Assembly (NCBI RefSeq): GCF_016461705.1 | Contig: NZ_JAEMHW010000001.1 | Coordinates: 372,001 to 436,000, forward strand | Direction: 5' to 3' | Origin: Streptococcus vicugnae | GTDB taxonomy: Bacteria > Bacillota > Bacilli > Lactobacillales > Streptococcaceae | DNA length: 64,000 nucleotides | In this document: positions 55,010 to 64,000 of the stretch, in pieces | Layout: each line of letters opens with the position of its first letter | Position numbering within the stretch: the stretch's first letter is position 1 | Program-made: the position numbers and the translations under genes | The notes under the pieces: generated by a model | Told to the model about the DNA's origin: nothing | The model's input: the letters and a program-made list of their open reading frames with translations, nothing else | Databases searched by the model: none

Positions 55010-56341
55010 TTATTGTGTATTGTTAGCCAAGCTTGCCAACAATTCTTCAAATGAACGTTCATACATTTGGATATCACCAGCTCCCATGAAGACATAAACA
55101 GCATTGTCATGGTCAAGTAATGGTGATACATTTTCAAGGCTAATGACTTTAGCTGATTTATTAATTTTAACAGCTAAGTCTTCAACTTTAACATCACCGT
55201 GGTCAACTTCACGAGCTGAACCATAAATTGGTGCCAAGTAAACTGAATCAGCTTGATTCAAAGCATTTGCAAATTCATCCAAAAGTGCAATCGTACGAGT
55301 GAATGTGTGTGGTTGGAAAACAGCCACAATTTCTTTACTTGGGTATTTTTGACGTGCAGCATCAAGAGTTGCAATAATTTCAGTTGGATGGTGTGCAAAG
55401 TCATCAATGATTGTTGTGTTATTAACTACTTTTTCAGTGAAACGACGTTTAACACCACCGAATGTCTTCATGTGCTCTGCTACCAATTCCATATCAATAC
55501 CAGCTACGTAAAGGCTAGCAATAACAGCAGTGGCATTCAAGATATTGTGACGACCAAATGCTGGAAGATGGAATGAACCAAGTTCTTCCTCACCATGTTT
55601 TACTTTGAAAACTGAGCCATTTGTTGTACGAACAACATCATATGCCATAAAGTCATCTGTATCTTTGAAACCATAGTAGTAAATATCTGCATCAGAAGTA
55701 ATTTTACGAAGATATGGATCATCACCAAACAAGAACAATGCTTTTTGAACTTGTTTTGCATAATCGTTAAAGGCATCAAAGACGTCATCAATACTCTTGA
55801 AGTAATCAGGGTGATCAAAGTCAATATTCGTAATGATTGAGTATTCTGGATGGTATGGCATAAAGTGACGTTGGTATTCATCTGATTCAAATACAAAGTA
55901 GTTACTGTTAGCTGAACCACGTCCAGTACCATCACCAATTAAGTATGATGTATCAGTAATATTTTTAAGAACATGTGCCATCAAACCTGTTGTTGATGTT
56001 TTTCCGTGTGCACCAGCTACACCAAAACTTGTGAATTGGCGCATGAAATCACCAAGAAATTCATGATAACGTTTGAATTTAAAGCCATTTTTCACAGCAT
56101 AGGCAATTTCGACGTTGTTATCTTCACGGAAAGCATTACCGGCAATTAATTCAACATCTGATGTGATATTGTCTTCAGAAAATGGAAGAATTTCAATTCC
56201 AGCTTGTTCTAAACCACGTTGTGTGAAATAGTATTTATTAACGTCACTCCCTTGAACTTTGTGTCCCATTTGATGCAACATCAAAGCAAGAGCACTCATA
56301 CCAGATCCTTTAATTCCGATAAAATGATAGGTTTTAGACAT
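55010..56341 (-). CDS. murC: UDP-N-acetylmuramate--L-alanine ligase
   Basis: A Mur ligase of 443 residues: [25 protein letters not shown] (UDP site), [16 protein letters not shown] (ATP loop near residue 107), the central [28 protein letters not shown] and [10 protein letters not shown]. It adds the first stem-peptide residue. ATG 56339-56341 has RBS GAGGAG; a nine-codon longer frame is rejected. It lies 33 bases downstream of the unknown 56375 gene. Confidence 0.96.
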   Translation of the reverse strand: MSKTYHFIGIKGSGMSALALMLHQMGHKVQGSDVNKYYFTQRGLEQAGIEILPFSEDNITSDVELIAGNAFREDNNVEIAYAVKNGFKFKRYHEFLGDFMRQFTSFGVAGAHGKTSTTGLMAHVLKNITDTSYLIGDGTGRGSANSNYFVFESDEYQRHFMPYHPEYSIITNIDFDHPDYFKSIDDVFDAFNDYAKQVQKALFLFGDDPYLRKITSDADIYYYGFKDTDDFMAYDVVRTTNGSVFKVKHGEEELGSFHLPAFGRHNILNATAVIASLYVAGIDMELVAEHMKTFGGVKRRFTEKVVNNTTIIDDFAHHPTEIIATLDAARQKYPSKEIVAVFQPHTFTRTIALLDEFANALNQADSVYLAPIYGSAREVDHGDVKVEDLAVKINKSAKVISLENVSPLLDHDNAVYVFMGAGDIQMYERSFEELLASLANNTQ

Positions 56342-56374
56342 TTTTTCTCCTCTATATATCAACTGCATAGCAGT

Positions 56375-56968
56375 TTATTTTACATCGTCAAAGCGTGTTA
56401 AATTCAACTCTTGAGCTATTTTATAATCTCTTTGACTTTGCAAGGCTTCCTTATTATAAATTTGACTACGTTTTAAGAAGTCATAATTATTTTTCTTAGG
56501 TTTTACTGTTGATGAATTATCTGGCTTTTTATAAGTTACGGGAATCTCTGCCAAGATATAATCATCTTGATGCAATTTTTCAGTCAAGTGACTCAAACTG
56601 TTAGTAGGCTTTGCTGATTTCTTAGGCAAAGTTGCCTTAAGTTGCTGTTGTAAAGCAGCTTTAGAAGGCGCTTTAACTTCTTTTGAAAGATAAGCTTGAC
56701 GTTTTCTTCGAATATCACGTCTTGCTTCTTCACGCGCTAACTCAGCATAAGATTTACCTTGAGATACTGACTCTAATCGACTGGCATCTTTTTCATCTTT
56801 GCCAACAAAATCATAGTCTCTAGTAACATCATCATAGTTTTTATCTTGATAAGTTCCGTGAATATTGGTAATCAGATCTTCATTTTCATATAAAGCCATT
56901 ACTTTAGGTGGATTGCTTACTGGCTCCCCATCTGCAACGAGAGGAAAGCGTCTTTGATTTCTAATCAC
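56375..56968 (-). CDS. Charged streptococcal protein of unknown function upstream of murC
   Basis: 197 residues, not recognised. It begins IRNQRRFPLVADGEPVSNPP after a GTG start (RBS AAAGGA, 9 bases upstream). No membrane segment or signal peptide is visible. Residues 70-115 are a basic helical stretch (KSYAELAREEARRDIRRKRQ), residues 120-165 are low-complexity and Lys/Ser-rich, and the C-terminus (NYDFLKRSQIYNKEALQSQR) looks conserved. This resembles an intrinsically disordered cytosolic adaptor. It is the first gene before murC, behind a long leader at 56969-57130. Position suggests a wall or division link, which is inference only. Confidence 0.8.
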   Translation of the reverse strand: MIRNQRRFPLVADGEPVSNPPKVMALYENEDLITNIHGTYQDKNYDDVTRDYDFVGKDEKDASRLESVSQGKSYAELAREEARRDIRRKRQAYLSKEVKAPSKAALQQQLKATLPKKSAKPTNSLSHLTEKLHQDDYILAEIPVTYKKPDNSSTVKPKKNNYDFLKRSQIYNKEALQSQRDYKIAQELNLTRFDDVK

Positions 56969-57165
56969 AGTGTCACATCCTTTCTTAACGTGTTATGTTA
57001 TTAATTATCATTACTCACTAAGAAATATAGGGAACTTATCCTTGATAACCCCTTGTCCTAGTAACTAAATGCCAAGTTAAAAAGCAGGCCTAAGCACCAC
57101 AATCTTTATACTCAGCTCCAACTTTGTAGCATTTTTATTATAAACTAATTCATCCTATTTTTCAA
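56969..57165 (-). promoter_or_regulatory. Promoter and long structured leader of the 56375-murC unit
   Basis: On the minus strand -35 TTGAAA (57160-57165), a 17-base spacer and -10 TATAAT (57137-57142) give a start near 57130, leaving about 160 untranslated bases. Two foldable regions follow. The first pairs AAGTT with AACTT and possibly ATGC with GCAT. The second, at 57017-57062, pairs ACTAGGA with TTTCTTAGT and GGGGTTATC with GATAA..CCC. No known riboswitch consensus is recognised; it could also be a small RNA. Confidence 0.6.
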
Positions 57166-57182
57166 AGTTTTCATAAAAAGAA

Positions 57183-57211
57183 AGTCAGTCTTTCTCGAGG
57201 GCAGACTGACT
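57183..57211 (-). terminator. Terminator after the SNF2 gene
   Basis: AGTCAGTCT (57183-57191) and AGACTGACT (57203-57211) are perfect arms with an 11-base loop. Confidence 0.82.
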
Positions 57212-57217
57212 GTTCAT

Positions 57218-60200
57218 TTAATGTTCTAATCCTAGAATTTCCTTGATTTCTTCTATTGTCATACTTGCTCTTGTTTCATTACCATCAAGAACAGTAGTCA
57301 CAAGATTTTTCTTACTTTCTTGCATCTCAAGGATTTTTTCTTCAATAGTTCCACGTGTAATTAAACGATAGACTTCGACGTTTTCTTTTTGTCCAATACG
57401 GTGAGCTCGGCTGATGGCCTGCATTTCAACCGCGGGATTCCACCAAAGGTCAATCAAGATAACCGTATCAGCTCCTGTTAAGTTAAGACCGACACCTCCT
57501 GCTTTCAATGAAATCAAGAAAGTATCTTTTGACCCGTTGTTAAAGGCACGGGTCATTTCTTGACGTGCGTTAGCTGGCGTTGAGCCCGTAATTTTATAGG
57601 ATGTTAAACCAAGTTCTTCAATTTCTTTTTCAGCAACATCAAGCATTCCGCGAAATTGTGAGAAGATAAGTGCTCGGTGACCATTTTCCTTGATTTGCGT
57701 TAACAAATCGCGCAAACTATCAAGCTTACCACTTTCACCATCATAATCCATAAACAAAGCTGGCGTATCACAGATTTGACGTAAACGAGTAATTCCTGAC
57801 AAAATTTCAATTTTACGGCGGTTAATATCCGCATCAGAAGCACCAGCGATGGTTTCTTGCATTTGTCGAAGTTGAGCGAGATAAATAGCTTTTTGCTTAC
57901 GACCTAATTCATTCGGATAATTAATTTCAATCAAATCAGGCAACTCTGGTAAAACTTCTTCTTTTCGACGACGCATGATAAATGGCTTAATGAACCGAGC
58001 CACTTGTTTAGCATCCATCTTCAAGAAATGCTTCTTATCTGGTAGTAAACCCGGTAGAACAATTTGAAAAATTGACCAGATTTCAAGTAATTTATTTTCA
58101 ATCGGTGTTCCAGAAAGAGCAAAGCAATTGTTAACTTCAAACTGGCGTAAATAATGGGCAATCTTGGTTTGAGTATTTTTCATCACTTGTGCTTCATCTA
58201 AAATCAAGTAATCAAAATTCAACTGATTGTATTCCGCAAAATCTTGACGGAAAGAAGAGTAGCTTGTAATCACCACCTGATGATTTTCAGCAATAATCTC
58301 ATCACGCACTGCTTTTAAACCATAAGAAACAGCCACATCTATCTCAGGAGCAAAACGTGTAAATTCATCTTTCCAATTATAAATTAAACTTGATGGCGAC
58401 AAAATCAAAATACGTGTTTCTTCTTTTAGCTGAGATGCTAGAAAAGCGATGGTTTGAAGTGTTTTACCAAGTCCCATATCATCAGCTAAAATACCACCAA
58501 ATCCATAGTGGTCAAGCATGGACATCCATCGCACACCTGTCATTTGGTAATCACGTAATTGTGTTTGTAAAGGTGGCAAAGTGACCTCAAAACTTTCAGG
58601 ATGGGTTAAATCATGCGCTAACTGCTCAAATTCTTTTGAAAATGAAATGCGATCATTTCCTTGGAATAAATCTGAAATTTGGAAGGCTGAAATAGCATCC
58701 AGTTGCAAATGCCCATTATCTAGCTGTTTGGCACGAAGATTTTGTAAAGTAGAGCTGACACGTTGAGTTTCTTCATCAAAAACAACTAACTTACCAGCAC
58801 CATTAACAAAATATGGCTGATTTTTAAAGAGTGCTTCTAAGGCATCATCAATATCATTTTCAAAAACCGTTGAAAAATCAAATGAGATATCAAGCAAACC
58901 ACCTTTAGTATGAACAGAAACCTGTGGTTCTTCAAATTGACGCATCTCTTCAAGCCCATCAGACAAAGTAACCTGACCTAGCCGTGCTAATTGTCCCAAA
59001 GTTCGTGTGAAGAAATCGTACAAATCCTTATCAGCTAAAGGCGCATGATAAGACGAGAATGAGGCTGAAAAACCATTAGCTTCCAGAGTTCTAAAGACTT
59101 TTTCTTCATGTTTAAAATGACTAGCAAAAGGCAAGTCTTCTAGTTCACGTTTACTTTTGACACTAACGTCGCCATAATCAAAAGTCACATGTAGAGCTAC
59201 TTCCTTATATTCATTGAGTTCTAAATCAAAAACAACCTTGAAATCACGAATATCAAAACTCTTCGGCGCTTCAACCTTACCAAGCTCTTTAAAATCTAAA
59301 AGGCTAGCAGCTAATTTTGCTTGGTCGTCTAAATCAAAGAACAAATGTTTTGCTAAATCAGCCTCAATTGGCAAACTACGAATAGCTGTTAAAATCTTTT
59401 GTTGCTTCAAATTCAAACTGAAAATAAACCCATTTGTGAACAAAAAGGCATTATTAAAGAGCGGTTGATATTCTTTTTCACTAATGATTAATTCAATCGA
59501 TTGACGGTGAACCACCACTTTAAATTGAATTAAGTTTTCTGAACCACTTAGTGGTCTAAAAATCAGCTGCCCATAAGTTTGATGATTGTGTTCAAATGAA
59601 AAATCGTACAGGTCATTGAAAAGGTTGATACCTTCTTCAAAAGTCCCACTTGTTAATGATAGATTTCGACCATGATTTGGCAAAATGTAATCAATATCAA
59701 GATGATCACCATCTGGCAAAATTCGCCATAAAAATTGAATTAACTCCTGGCTAGGTTCATCAAATTGAATCAAAGACAAAGGTTCAAAATAATTTTTACC
59801 AATCTGATAGTAGCCTTCATTTTTAACAACAGTCAAAAAGGCTTTGATGTCACGAACGACATAAGCACGATCATCTGGTAATCGGTTAATCTTTAAAGTC
59901 CACCAATAATCGGATGAATAGGGACTTTGATTGCCATGAGCTGCTAGGCGATATTTTGTTGTGTCATCATCGTTGATAAGCAAACCATCCAAAAAAACAC
60001 TGCCAAATGAAGTATTCTTCTTGGTTTCTTGTTGTATTTCTTGATGTGAGCTCAGTTCGTCTGATAACTCTTTTCCCTCCGTATTATTCTTTAGATAATA
60101 TTCTACGGCTGCTAAATGCTCACAATATTTTTTCTTGGCAAAAAAGTCACAATCACATCTCACTTGTTCATCTTCTAATGAGTATTGTAGATGATGTGTG

Positions 60201-60310
60201 CCCACCTTTGCCTGAATTAAATCTTCTCGCTTACTGATAATTTCAACCAAACCTTGTTCGTAAAGTTCTATACCCTGATTGCGAATTCGACCTGGAATCA
60301 TTCTACCCAA
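57218..60310 (-). CDS. SNF2-family helicase with N-terminal SWIM zinc finger
   Basis: 1030 residues. The SWIM finger CDCDFFAKKKYCEHLAA lies near residue 52 (C-x-C...C-x-H). A long SNF2-associated region covers about 100-560. The C-terminal SWI2/SNF2 ATPase has motif I DDMGLGKTLQT, motif II DEAQ, motif III ALSGTPIENKLLEIWSIFQ and motif VI SRAHRIGQ. It probably translocates on dsDNA to remodel protein-DNA or transcription complexes, like RapA; the true role in streptococci is not settled. Upstream of the 56375-murC unit; single gene. Confidence 0.94.
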   Translation of the reverse strand: MGRMIPGRIRNQGIELYEQGLVEIISKREDLIQAKVGTHHLQYSLEDEQVRCDCDFFAKKKYCEHLAAVEYYLKNNTEGKELSDELSSHQEIQQETKKNTSFGSVFLDGLLINDDDTTKYRLAAHGNQSPYSSDYWWTLKINRLPDDRAYVVRDIKAFLTVVKNEGYYQIGKNYFEPLSLIQFDEPSQELIQFLWRILPDGDHLDIDYILPNHGRNLSLTSGTFEEGINLFNDLYDFSFEHNHQTYGQLIFRPLSGSENLIQFKVVVHRQSIELIISEKEYQPLFNNAFLFTNGFIFSLNLKQQKILTAIRSLPIEADLAKHLFFDLDDQAKLAASLLDFKELGKVEAPKSFDIRDFKVVFDLELNEYKEVALHVTFDYGDVSVKSKRELEDLPFASHFKHEEKVFRTLEANGFSASFSSYHAPLADKDLYDFFTRTLGQLARLGQVTLSDGLEEMRQFEEPQVSVHTKGGLLDISFDFSTVFENDIDDALEALFKNQPYFVNGAGKLVVFDEETQRVSSTLQNLRAKQLDNGHLQLDAISAFQISDLFQGNDRISFSKEFEQLAHDLTHPESFEVTLPPLQTQLRDYQMTGVRWMSMLDHYGFGGILADDMGLGKTLQTIAFLASQLKEETRILILSPSSLIYNWKDEFTRFAPEIDVAVSYGLKAVRDEIIAENHQVVITSYSSFRQDFAEYNQLNFDYLILDEAQVMKNTQTKIAHYLRQFEVNNCFALSGTPIENKLLEIWSIFQIVLPGLLPDKKHFLKMDAKQVARFIKPFIMRRRKEEVLPELPDLIEINYPNELGRKQKAIYLAQLRQMQETIAGASDADINRRKIEILSGITRLRQICDTPALFMDYDGESGKLDSLRDLLTQIKENGHRALIFSQFRGMLDVAEKEIEELGLTSYKITGSTPANARQEMTRAFNNGSKDTFLISLKAGGVGLNLTGADTVILIDLWWNPAVEMQAISRAHRIGQKENVEVYRLITRGTIEEKILEMQESKKNLVTTVLDGNETRASMTIEEIKEILGLEH

Positions 60311-60425
60311 TCTAAGCCACCACCTTTTTCCTTATCCTTTAATTATATCAAATTCAGCTCTCTTTAGCTTAAAAAAATGACTTTTTGATTTTATTTTTAG
60401 TGAAATTTATCAAAATACATCAAAA

Positions 60426-60447
60426 AAAGCACCCATTAGGGTGCTTT
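60426..60447 (-). terminator. Terminator after der
   Basis: AAAGCACCC and GGGTGCTTT (60426-60434, 60439-60447) with loop ATTA, and a T-run on the minus strand. Confidence 0.92.
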
Positions 60448-60455
60448 AAATTTTA

Positions 60456-61766
60456 TTATTTACGTTTGCGGGCAATCAAATTGATTGGTGTTCCTTCAAA
60501 GCCGAAGGCTGCACGGATTTGATTTTCCAAAAAGCGCATATATGAGAAGTGCATAAGCTCTTCTTCGTTAACAAAGATAACAAACGTTGGTGGTTTGACG
60601 GAAACTTGTGTGCCGTAGAAGATTTTCAAACGTTTACCTTTATCAGTTGGTGTTGGGTTAATAGCAATCGCATCCATGATAACATCGTTAAGAACAGCTG
60701 ATGGGATACGTTTGTTTTGGCTTTTGCTGATTTTCTTAATCATTTCAGGCAATTTATTCAAACGTTGTTTTGTCGCAGCAGATACGAAGATAATTGGTGC
60801 ATATGACAAGAATTGGAATTGGTCACGAATATCTTCTTCCCATTTAGCAACTGTATGATTATCTTTTTCAATGGTATCCCATTTGTTAACAACGATAATA
60901 ATCCCTTTACCAGCTTCATGAGCAAAACCAGCAATACGTTTATCATACTCACGGATGCCTTCTTCAGCGTTAATAACCATGAGAACAATATCTGAACGAT
61001 CGATAGCACGCATTGAACGCATCACTGAGTATTTTTCAGTGTTTTCATAAACTTTACCAGATTTACGCATACCAGCGGTATCAATCATTGTGTATTCTTG
61101 ACCTTCGCTGTCAGTAAAGTTTGTATCAATAGCATCACGTGTTGTACCGGCAATTGGACTTGCGATAACACGTTCTTCACCAAGAATAGCGTTAATTAAA
61201 CTTGATTTACCAACGTTTGGACGACCAATCAAACTGAATTTAATGATATCTGGATTTTCGTCTTCTTCTTCGACTGGAAGATTTTCAACGATAGCATCCA
61301 AAACATCCCCTGTACCAATCCCGTGAACAGATGAAACTGGATATGGATCACCAAGACCAAGTGAATAGAAATCGTAAATATCATTACGCATTTCTGGGTT
61401 GTCCACTTTATTAACAACTAGAATAACTGGTTTATTAGTACGATACAAAATTTTTGAAACGTACTCGTCTGCATCAGTTACACCTTCTTTTCCTGATACA
61501 ACAAAAACAATAACATCTGCTTCTGTCATGGCGATATCAGCTTGGTGTTTAATTTGTTCCATAAATGGAGCATCAACATCATCGATACCACCTGTATCAA
61601 TCAATGAAAACTTGCGGTTAAGCCATTCACCTGTTGTATAAATACGGTCACGAGTAACACCCTCGACATCTTCAACAATTGAAATACGCTCACCTGCGAT
61701 ACGGTTAAACAAAGTCGATTTGCCGACGTTAGGACGTCCGACAATAGCAACTGTAGGTAAAGCCAT
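60456..61766 (-). CDS. der: Ribosome biogenesis GTPase Der (EngA)
   Basis: 436 residues, the family's usual length. It has two tandem G domains, each with [11 protein letters not shown]-loops (near residues 10 and 183), DTGG or DTAGM switch II and NKVD/NKWD motifs, then a C-terminal KH-like domain ([23 protein letters not shown]). It is required for 50S assembly. ATG 61764-61766 ([10 protein letters not shown]) matches the family; the open frame upstream is rejected. Confidence 0.97.
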   Translation of the reverse strand: MALPTVAIVGRPNVGKSTLFNRIAGERISIVEDVEGVTRDRIYTTGEWLNRKFSLIDTGGIDDVDAPFMEQIKHQADIAMTEADVIVFVVSGKEGVTDADEYVSKILYRTNKPVILVVNKVDNPEMRNDIYDFYSLGLGDPYPVSSVHGIGTGDVLDAIVENLPVEEEDENPDIIKFSLIGRPNVGKSSLINAILGEERVIASPIAGTTRDAIDTNFTDSEGQEYTMIDTAGMRKSGKVYENTEKYSVMRSMRAIDRSDIVLMVINAEEGIREYDKRIAGFAHEAGKGIIIVVNKWDTIEKDNHTVAKWEEDIRDQFQFLSYAPIIFVSAATKQRLNKLPEMIKKISKSQNKRIPSAVLNDVIMDAIAINPTPTDKGKRLKIFYGTQVSVKPPTFVIFVNEEELMHFSYMRFLENQIRAAFGFEGTPINLIARKRK

Positions 61767-61903
61767 AGTTCTTAATACCTGTTCGTTAAAACAATTTATC
61801 ACTGCCTTAAGTGGCTGTTTGCCACACGAAAACATCACAAATGCCTTCGCCGATATTCCTTTCACATTCTTTTATCTATTATCACTATTAATGATTTGTA
61901 CAA

Positions 61904-62809
61904 TTAACGTCGATTTTCACCTTGAAGATGAATTTCTCGAGCTAAATAACGAATACGTTCCATCACACGTTTGGCTTGCCAAGTTTCGTCACCAGAACGT
62001 GAGATTGAGAAATGTTCTTCAAGTCCCTTAAAATCAAGGTTAGAAGTGAAGAACGTTAAAAGATTTTCTTGCATACGATACTGAAGAATCACTTGAAGGA
62101 CATCATCACGAATCCAAGAACTTTGTTGTTCAGCACCGATGTCATCCAAAACAAGAATTTCAGATTGCTTAATTTGGTCAATCTGTTCTTTTACAGTACC
62201 TGTGTTGATAGCATTTTTGATATCCACACAAAAAGTTGGAAAATGCAAGAGAGTTATTGATTTACCATACTTAGCTGACAAGCGGTTAGCCAAATAGGCC
62301 ATCAAATATGATTTCCCGACACCAAAAGTTCCAAAGACATAGAGTCCTTTTTGTGGTTTGTCCTCAAGATTTTTAATATAATCATTCAAATAATTATAAA
62401 TCTCAATACGATTAGGATCTCCAAGGTCAATATCATCAGTTGAAATATGCTTAAGACTTGTTGGCAAACCAATCAATGTCACACGATTTTTGATATCCTG
62501 ACGTTTTTTAGCTTCTACCAATTCACGAGTCTCTAGATAAATAACATCAGCGTAACCTTCATTCATACTAAGAGCTGGTTTATAGCCTTTTGCTACATAA
62601 GAAGCATCTTGATTTTGAAACTTCTCACGTTCCACCATAAACTGATTAAACTTAGGAAGACTACGATTAATCTGCTCTTGAGTCAAGCCATTTGACGTGA
62701 TAAAATCAGCAATTTCCTTATCCGCTAAAATAGCTTGAGTCAATTCATTAAGATCAATTCGACTTTGGCGAAGCTGTTTAGCCAAGGTTTGTCCGATTTT
62801 TTCCATCAC
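61904..62809 (-). CDS. dnaI: Primosomal protein DnaI (helicase loader)
   Basis: 301 residues. The N-terminal 100 residues bind the replicative helicase. The AAA+ domain has Walker A GTFGVGKSYLMAYLAN near residue 164, Walker B ILVLDDIGAEQ near 222 and sensor FFTSNLDFKGLEEHF. It loads DnaC helicase at the origin with DnaB and DnaD. It lies 7 bases downstream of dnaB, as in Bacillus and other streptococci. Confidence 0.95.
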   Translation of the reverse strand: MMEKIGQTLAKQLRQSRIDLNELTQAILADKEIADFITSNGLTQEQINRSLPKFNQFMVEREKFQNQDASYVAKGYKPALSMNEGYADVIYLETRELVEAKKRQDIKNRVTLIGLPTSLKHISTDDIDLGDPNRIEIYNYLNDYIKNLEDKPQKGLYVFGTFGVGKSYLMAYLANRLSAKYGKSITLLHFPTFCVDIKNAINTGTVKEQIDQIKQSEILVLDDIGAEQQSSWIRDDVLQVILQYRMQENLLTFFTSNLDFKGLEEHFSISRSGDETWQAKRVMERIRYLAREIHLQGENRR

Positions 62810-62816
62810 TCACTCC

Positions 62817-63968
62817 TTAATCTTCTAACATGCTACGTCTAAGCTCTTCAAGTTTCGCTTTTTCTTCAGCTGTCGCAACATGCTTGTATTCTTTAGCTGT
62901 CCACTCAGGGACATTGCTTTTAGTAACTTTCGCTTTTGCTTTACGTTCTTTATTTCGTTGTGCAAAACTACGCATTTTAAGAACTGCCGCTTCAGCTGTA
63001 GCAATTTTTTGGAAAGCAAAATCATTTGCTACCTTCATAATATAAGGTTTATTGATATTTGCCGACTGTGTTTTGTTTAAAGTGTAAAGAACCATAACGT
63101 TAATCACTTCATCTAGGAAATTCATATTAGCTAACTCTTCTAACACTTTACGCTCACTCTCGGTAACCACCGCACGACGAGGTGCCTTGATTTTTTCGAG
63201 AAATTCTTTAGCACTCGCTTGCTTAGCTTCTCGGATAATCACTTGTTCTTTAGCATCAAATTGGTCTTTACTTTGCGCACTACCAGATTTTTTTTGCTCA
63301 AGTTGTACAGTCATTCGTTGTGGGGAAATTTTCCCATTAATAGCTGTATTCTTTGCTAAACGATAGGTATCAAACCAATTCATTGTGTATTTATCAGCTA
63401 GGCTGTAAATTAAGACAACATCAGCCTTTTCGTCCTTAAATTGTAAGCCATCGCGTAACATCAAGCGTTCAAAACTATCTAAATCGAAATGATTCTTTGA
63501 TACTGTCTTTGGAACAGAAGGATTTTCATCCACTGAAAAAATATCAGAGAATTTTTTTGAAACATCACGCGCATTATCAGGTAATGTCACATCCAATTCT
63601 GCTACAGCTACTTCGCCAATTCTTTGTTCCAATAAACGGCGATAAATGGGATTAGCCAAAAAAGTTTCGCGATTCAAAGCAGGCTGTAACTTCAAGACAT
63701 AGGCGTCACGTGTTTGGTATAAAACCAATAAATCCACCGCTGTTAAAATCGCCAAAGCTTCCTCAACTTCCTGCATGCTAAGTTGTAAATGGTTGAGAAT
63801 TTCACTAAACTTGTGACGTTTTACACCATCATCAAAGAAAGACAAAAGATAATCATACAACAAAACCGCATGATTTCCAATGACTGGATGATAGAGCTGA
63901 GTTAAACTATCTGAATCCAACAAAACCTTGTTATTTTTGACATAAGAAAATTCATCAATCGGTCTCAT
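62817..63968 (-). CDS. dnaB: Replication initiation and membrane attachment protein DnaB
   Basis: 383 residues of the Firmicutes DnaB/DnaD type, not a helicase. An N-terminal winged-helix (DEFSYVKNNKVLLDSDSLTQLYHPVIG) and DnaD-like helical domains (FERLMLRDGLQFKDEKADVVLIYSL; FLDEVINVMVLYTLNKTQ) are followed by a basic C-terminal tail. It promotes helicase loading with DnaI. The start overlaps the nrdR stop by 14 bases, so nrdR-dnaB-dnaI is one operon. Confidence 0.92.
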   Translation of the reverse strand: MRPIDEFSYVKNNKVLLDSDSLTQLYHPVIGNHAVLLYDYLLSFFDDGVKRHKFSEILNHLQLSMQEVEEALAILTAVDLLVLYQTRDAYVLKLQPALNRETFLANPIYRRLLEQRIGEVAVAELDVTLPDNARDVSKKFSDIFSVDENPSVPKTVSKNHFDLDSFERLMLRDGLQFKDEKADVVLIYSLADKYTMNWFDTYRLAKNTAINGKISPQRMTVQLEQKKSGSAQSKDQFDAKEQVIIREAKQASAKEFLEKIKAPRRAVVTESERKVLEELANMNFLDEVINVMVLYTLNKTQSANINKPYIMKVANDFAFQKIATAEAAVLKMRSFAQRNKERKAKAKVTKSNVPEWTAKEYKHVATAEEKAKLEELRRSMLED

Positions 63969-64000
63969 CTAGCTTACTTCTTTTCTTCTTACTACGCACG
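63955..64000 (-). CDS. nrdR: Transcriptional repressor NrdR, C-terminal fragment
   Basis: Only the last 14 codons are in the window: VRSKKKRSKLDETD, then TGA at 63955-63957. This matches the end of streptococcal NrdR (VRGKKKR...DET) and the conserved nrdR-dnaB-dnaI order. NrdR represses ribonucleotide reductase genes through ATP/dATP sensing. The call rests on a short tail plus synteny. Confidence 0.75.
   Translation of the reverse strand, partial: VRSKKKRSKLDETD

Noticed and set aside
56969-57142. 6S RNA or T-box leader
   Set aside because: No closing 5'-3' stem with a central bubble as in 6S RNA, and no AGGGTGGNACCGCG T-box sequence.
60456-61865. N-terminally extended Der of 469 residues
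   Set aside because: The extra 33 residues have no family counterpart; ATG at 61764-61766 gives the standard 436-residue protein.

Overview
The window is a stretch of low-G+C Firmicutes chromosome, almost certainly Streptococcus. The evidence is gene order and family features: tmk-holB-ricT-yabA-rsmI, ytgP divergent from a Lys-type murE, the murI-rdgB-yfcE-CBS-xerD-like-scpA-scpB-rluB-yidD run, and snf2 followed by a small unknown protein, murC, a GNAT protein, mltG and greA. A GPH-PTS hybrid lactose permease and the overall protein flavour suggest the S. bovis/S. equinus complex (gallolyticus, infantarius, lutetiensis type). That species-level call is inference. Nearly everything is core genome. 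I see no prophage, insertion sequence, CRISPR array, tRNA or rRNA.

Layout. 1-2741: replication and RNA genes on the minus strand. 2831-8175: a CBS/ACT regulator gene and the complete livJHMGF branched-chain amino-acid importer. 8289-9816: ylbG-ylbF, then clpP under a very clear CtsR operator. 9946-11813: a DMT exporter divergent from a LysR regulator broken by an in-frame stop. 11878-16845: upp, the metB-patB sulfur amino-acid pair and the lipid II flippase ytgP. 16941-22358: murE and a four-gene siderophore (fhu) importer on the plus strand. 22479-25466: two overlapping minus genes, one a frameshifted P60-like hydrolase, then yaaA and ppaC. 25617-33847: a membrane protein of unknown function, pflA, a CorC-like protein, an orphan lacS with a cre site, an orphan ABC ATPase, mnmM, ytqA and a PAP2 phosphatase. 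34011-34903: ribU behind an FMN riboswitch. 35002-40673: trmL with a structured leader, then potassium uptake (kimA divergent from trkA-trkH). 40694-46611: the scpAB/murI operon. 46794-54364: lysA, a BI-1 protein, an HD protein, trmH, acyP, yidC, greA and mltG. 54461-64000: murC, an unknown protein with a long leader, snf2, der, dnaI, dnaB and the tail of nrdR.

Themes. Cell-wall precursor synthesis recurs (murE, murC, murI, ytgP, mltG, and lysA supplying the lysine used by MurE). Two potassium importers and a DarB/CbpB-like CBS protein all belong to families tied to c-di-AMP signalling. Two Y-complex (RNase Y specificity) members, RicT and YlbF, are present. The most unusual items are two decayed genes, a Cys/His-rich insertion in the RdgB N-terminal extension, a likely leaderless trmH promoter, structured leaders before trmL and before the gene preceding murC, a dispersed palindrome-containing repeat, and a 50-bp tandem repeat that ends in a terminator. 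I found no convincing new multi-gene system; the hidden interest is mostly in RNA leaders and small repeats.
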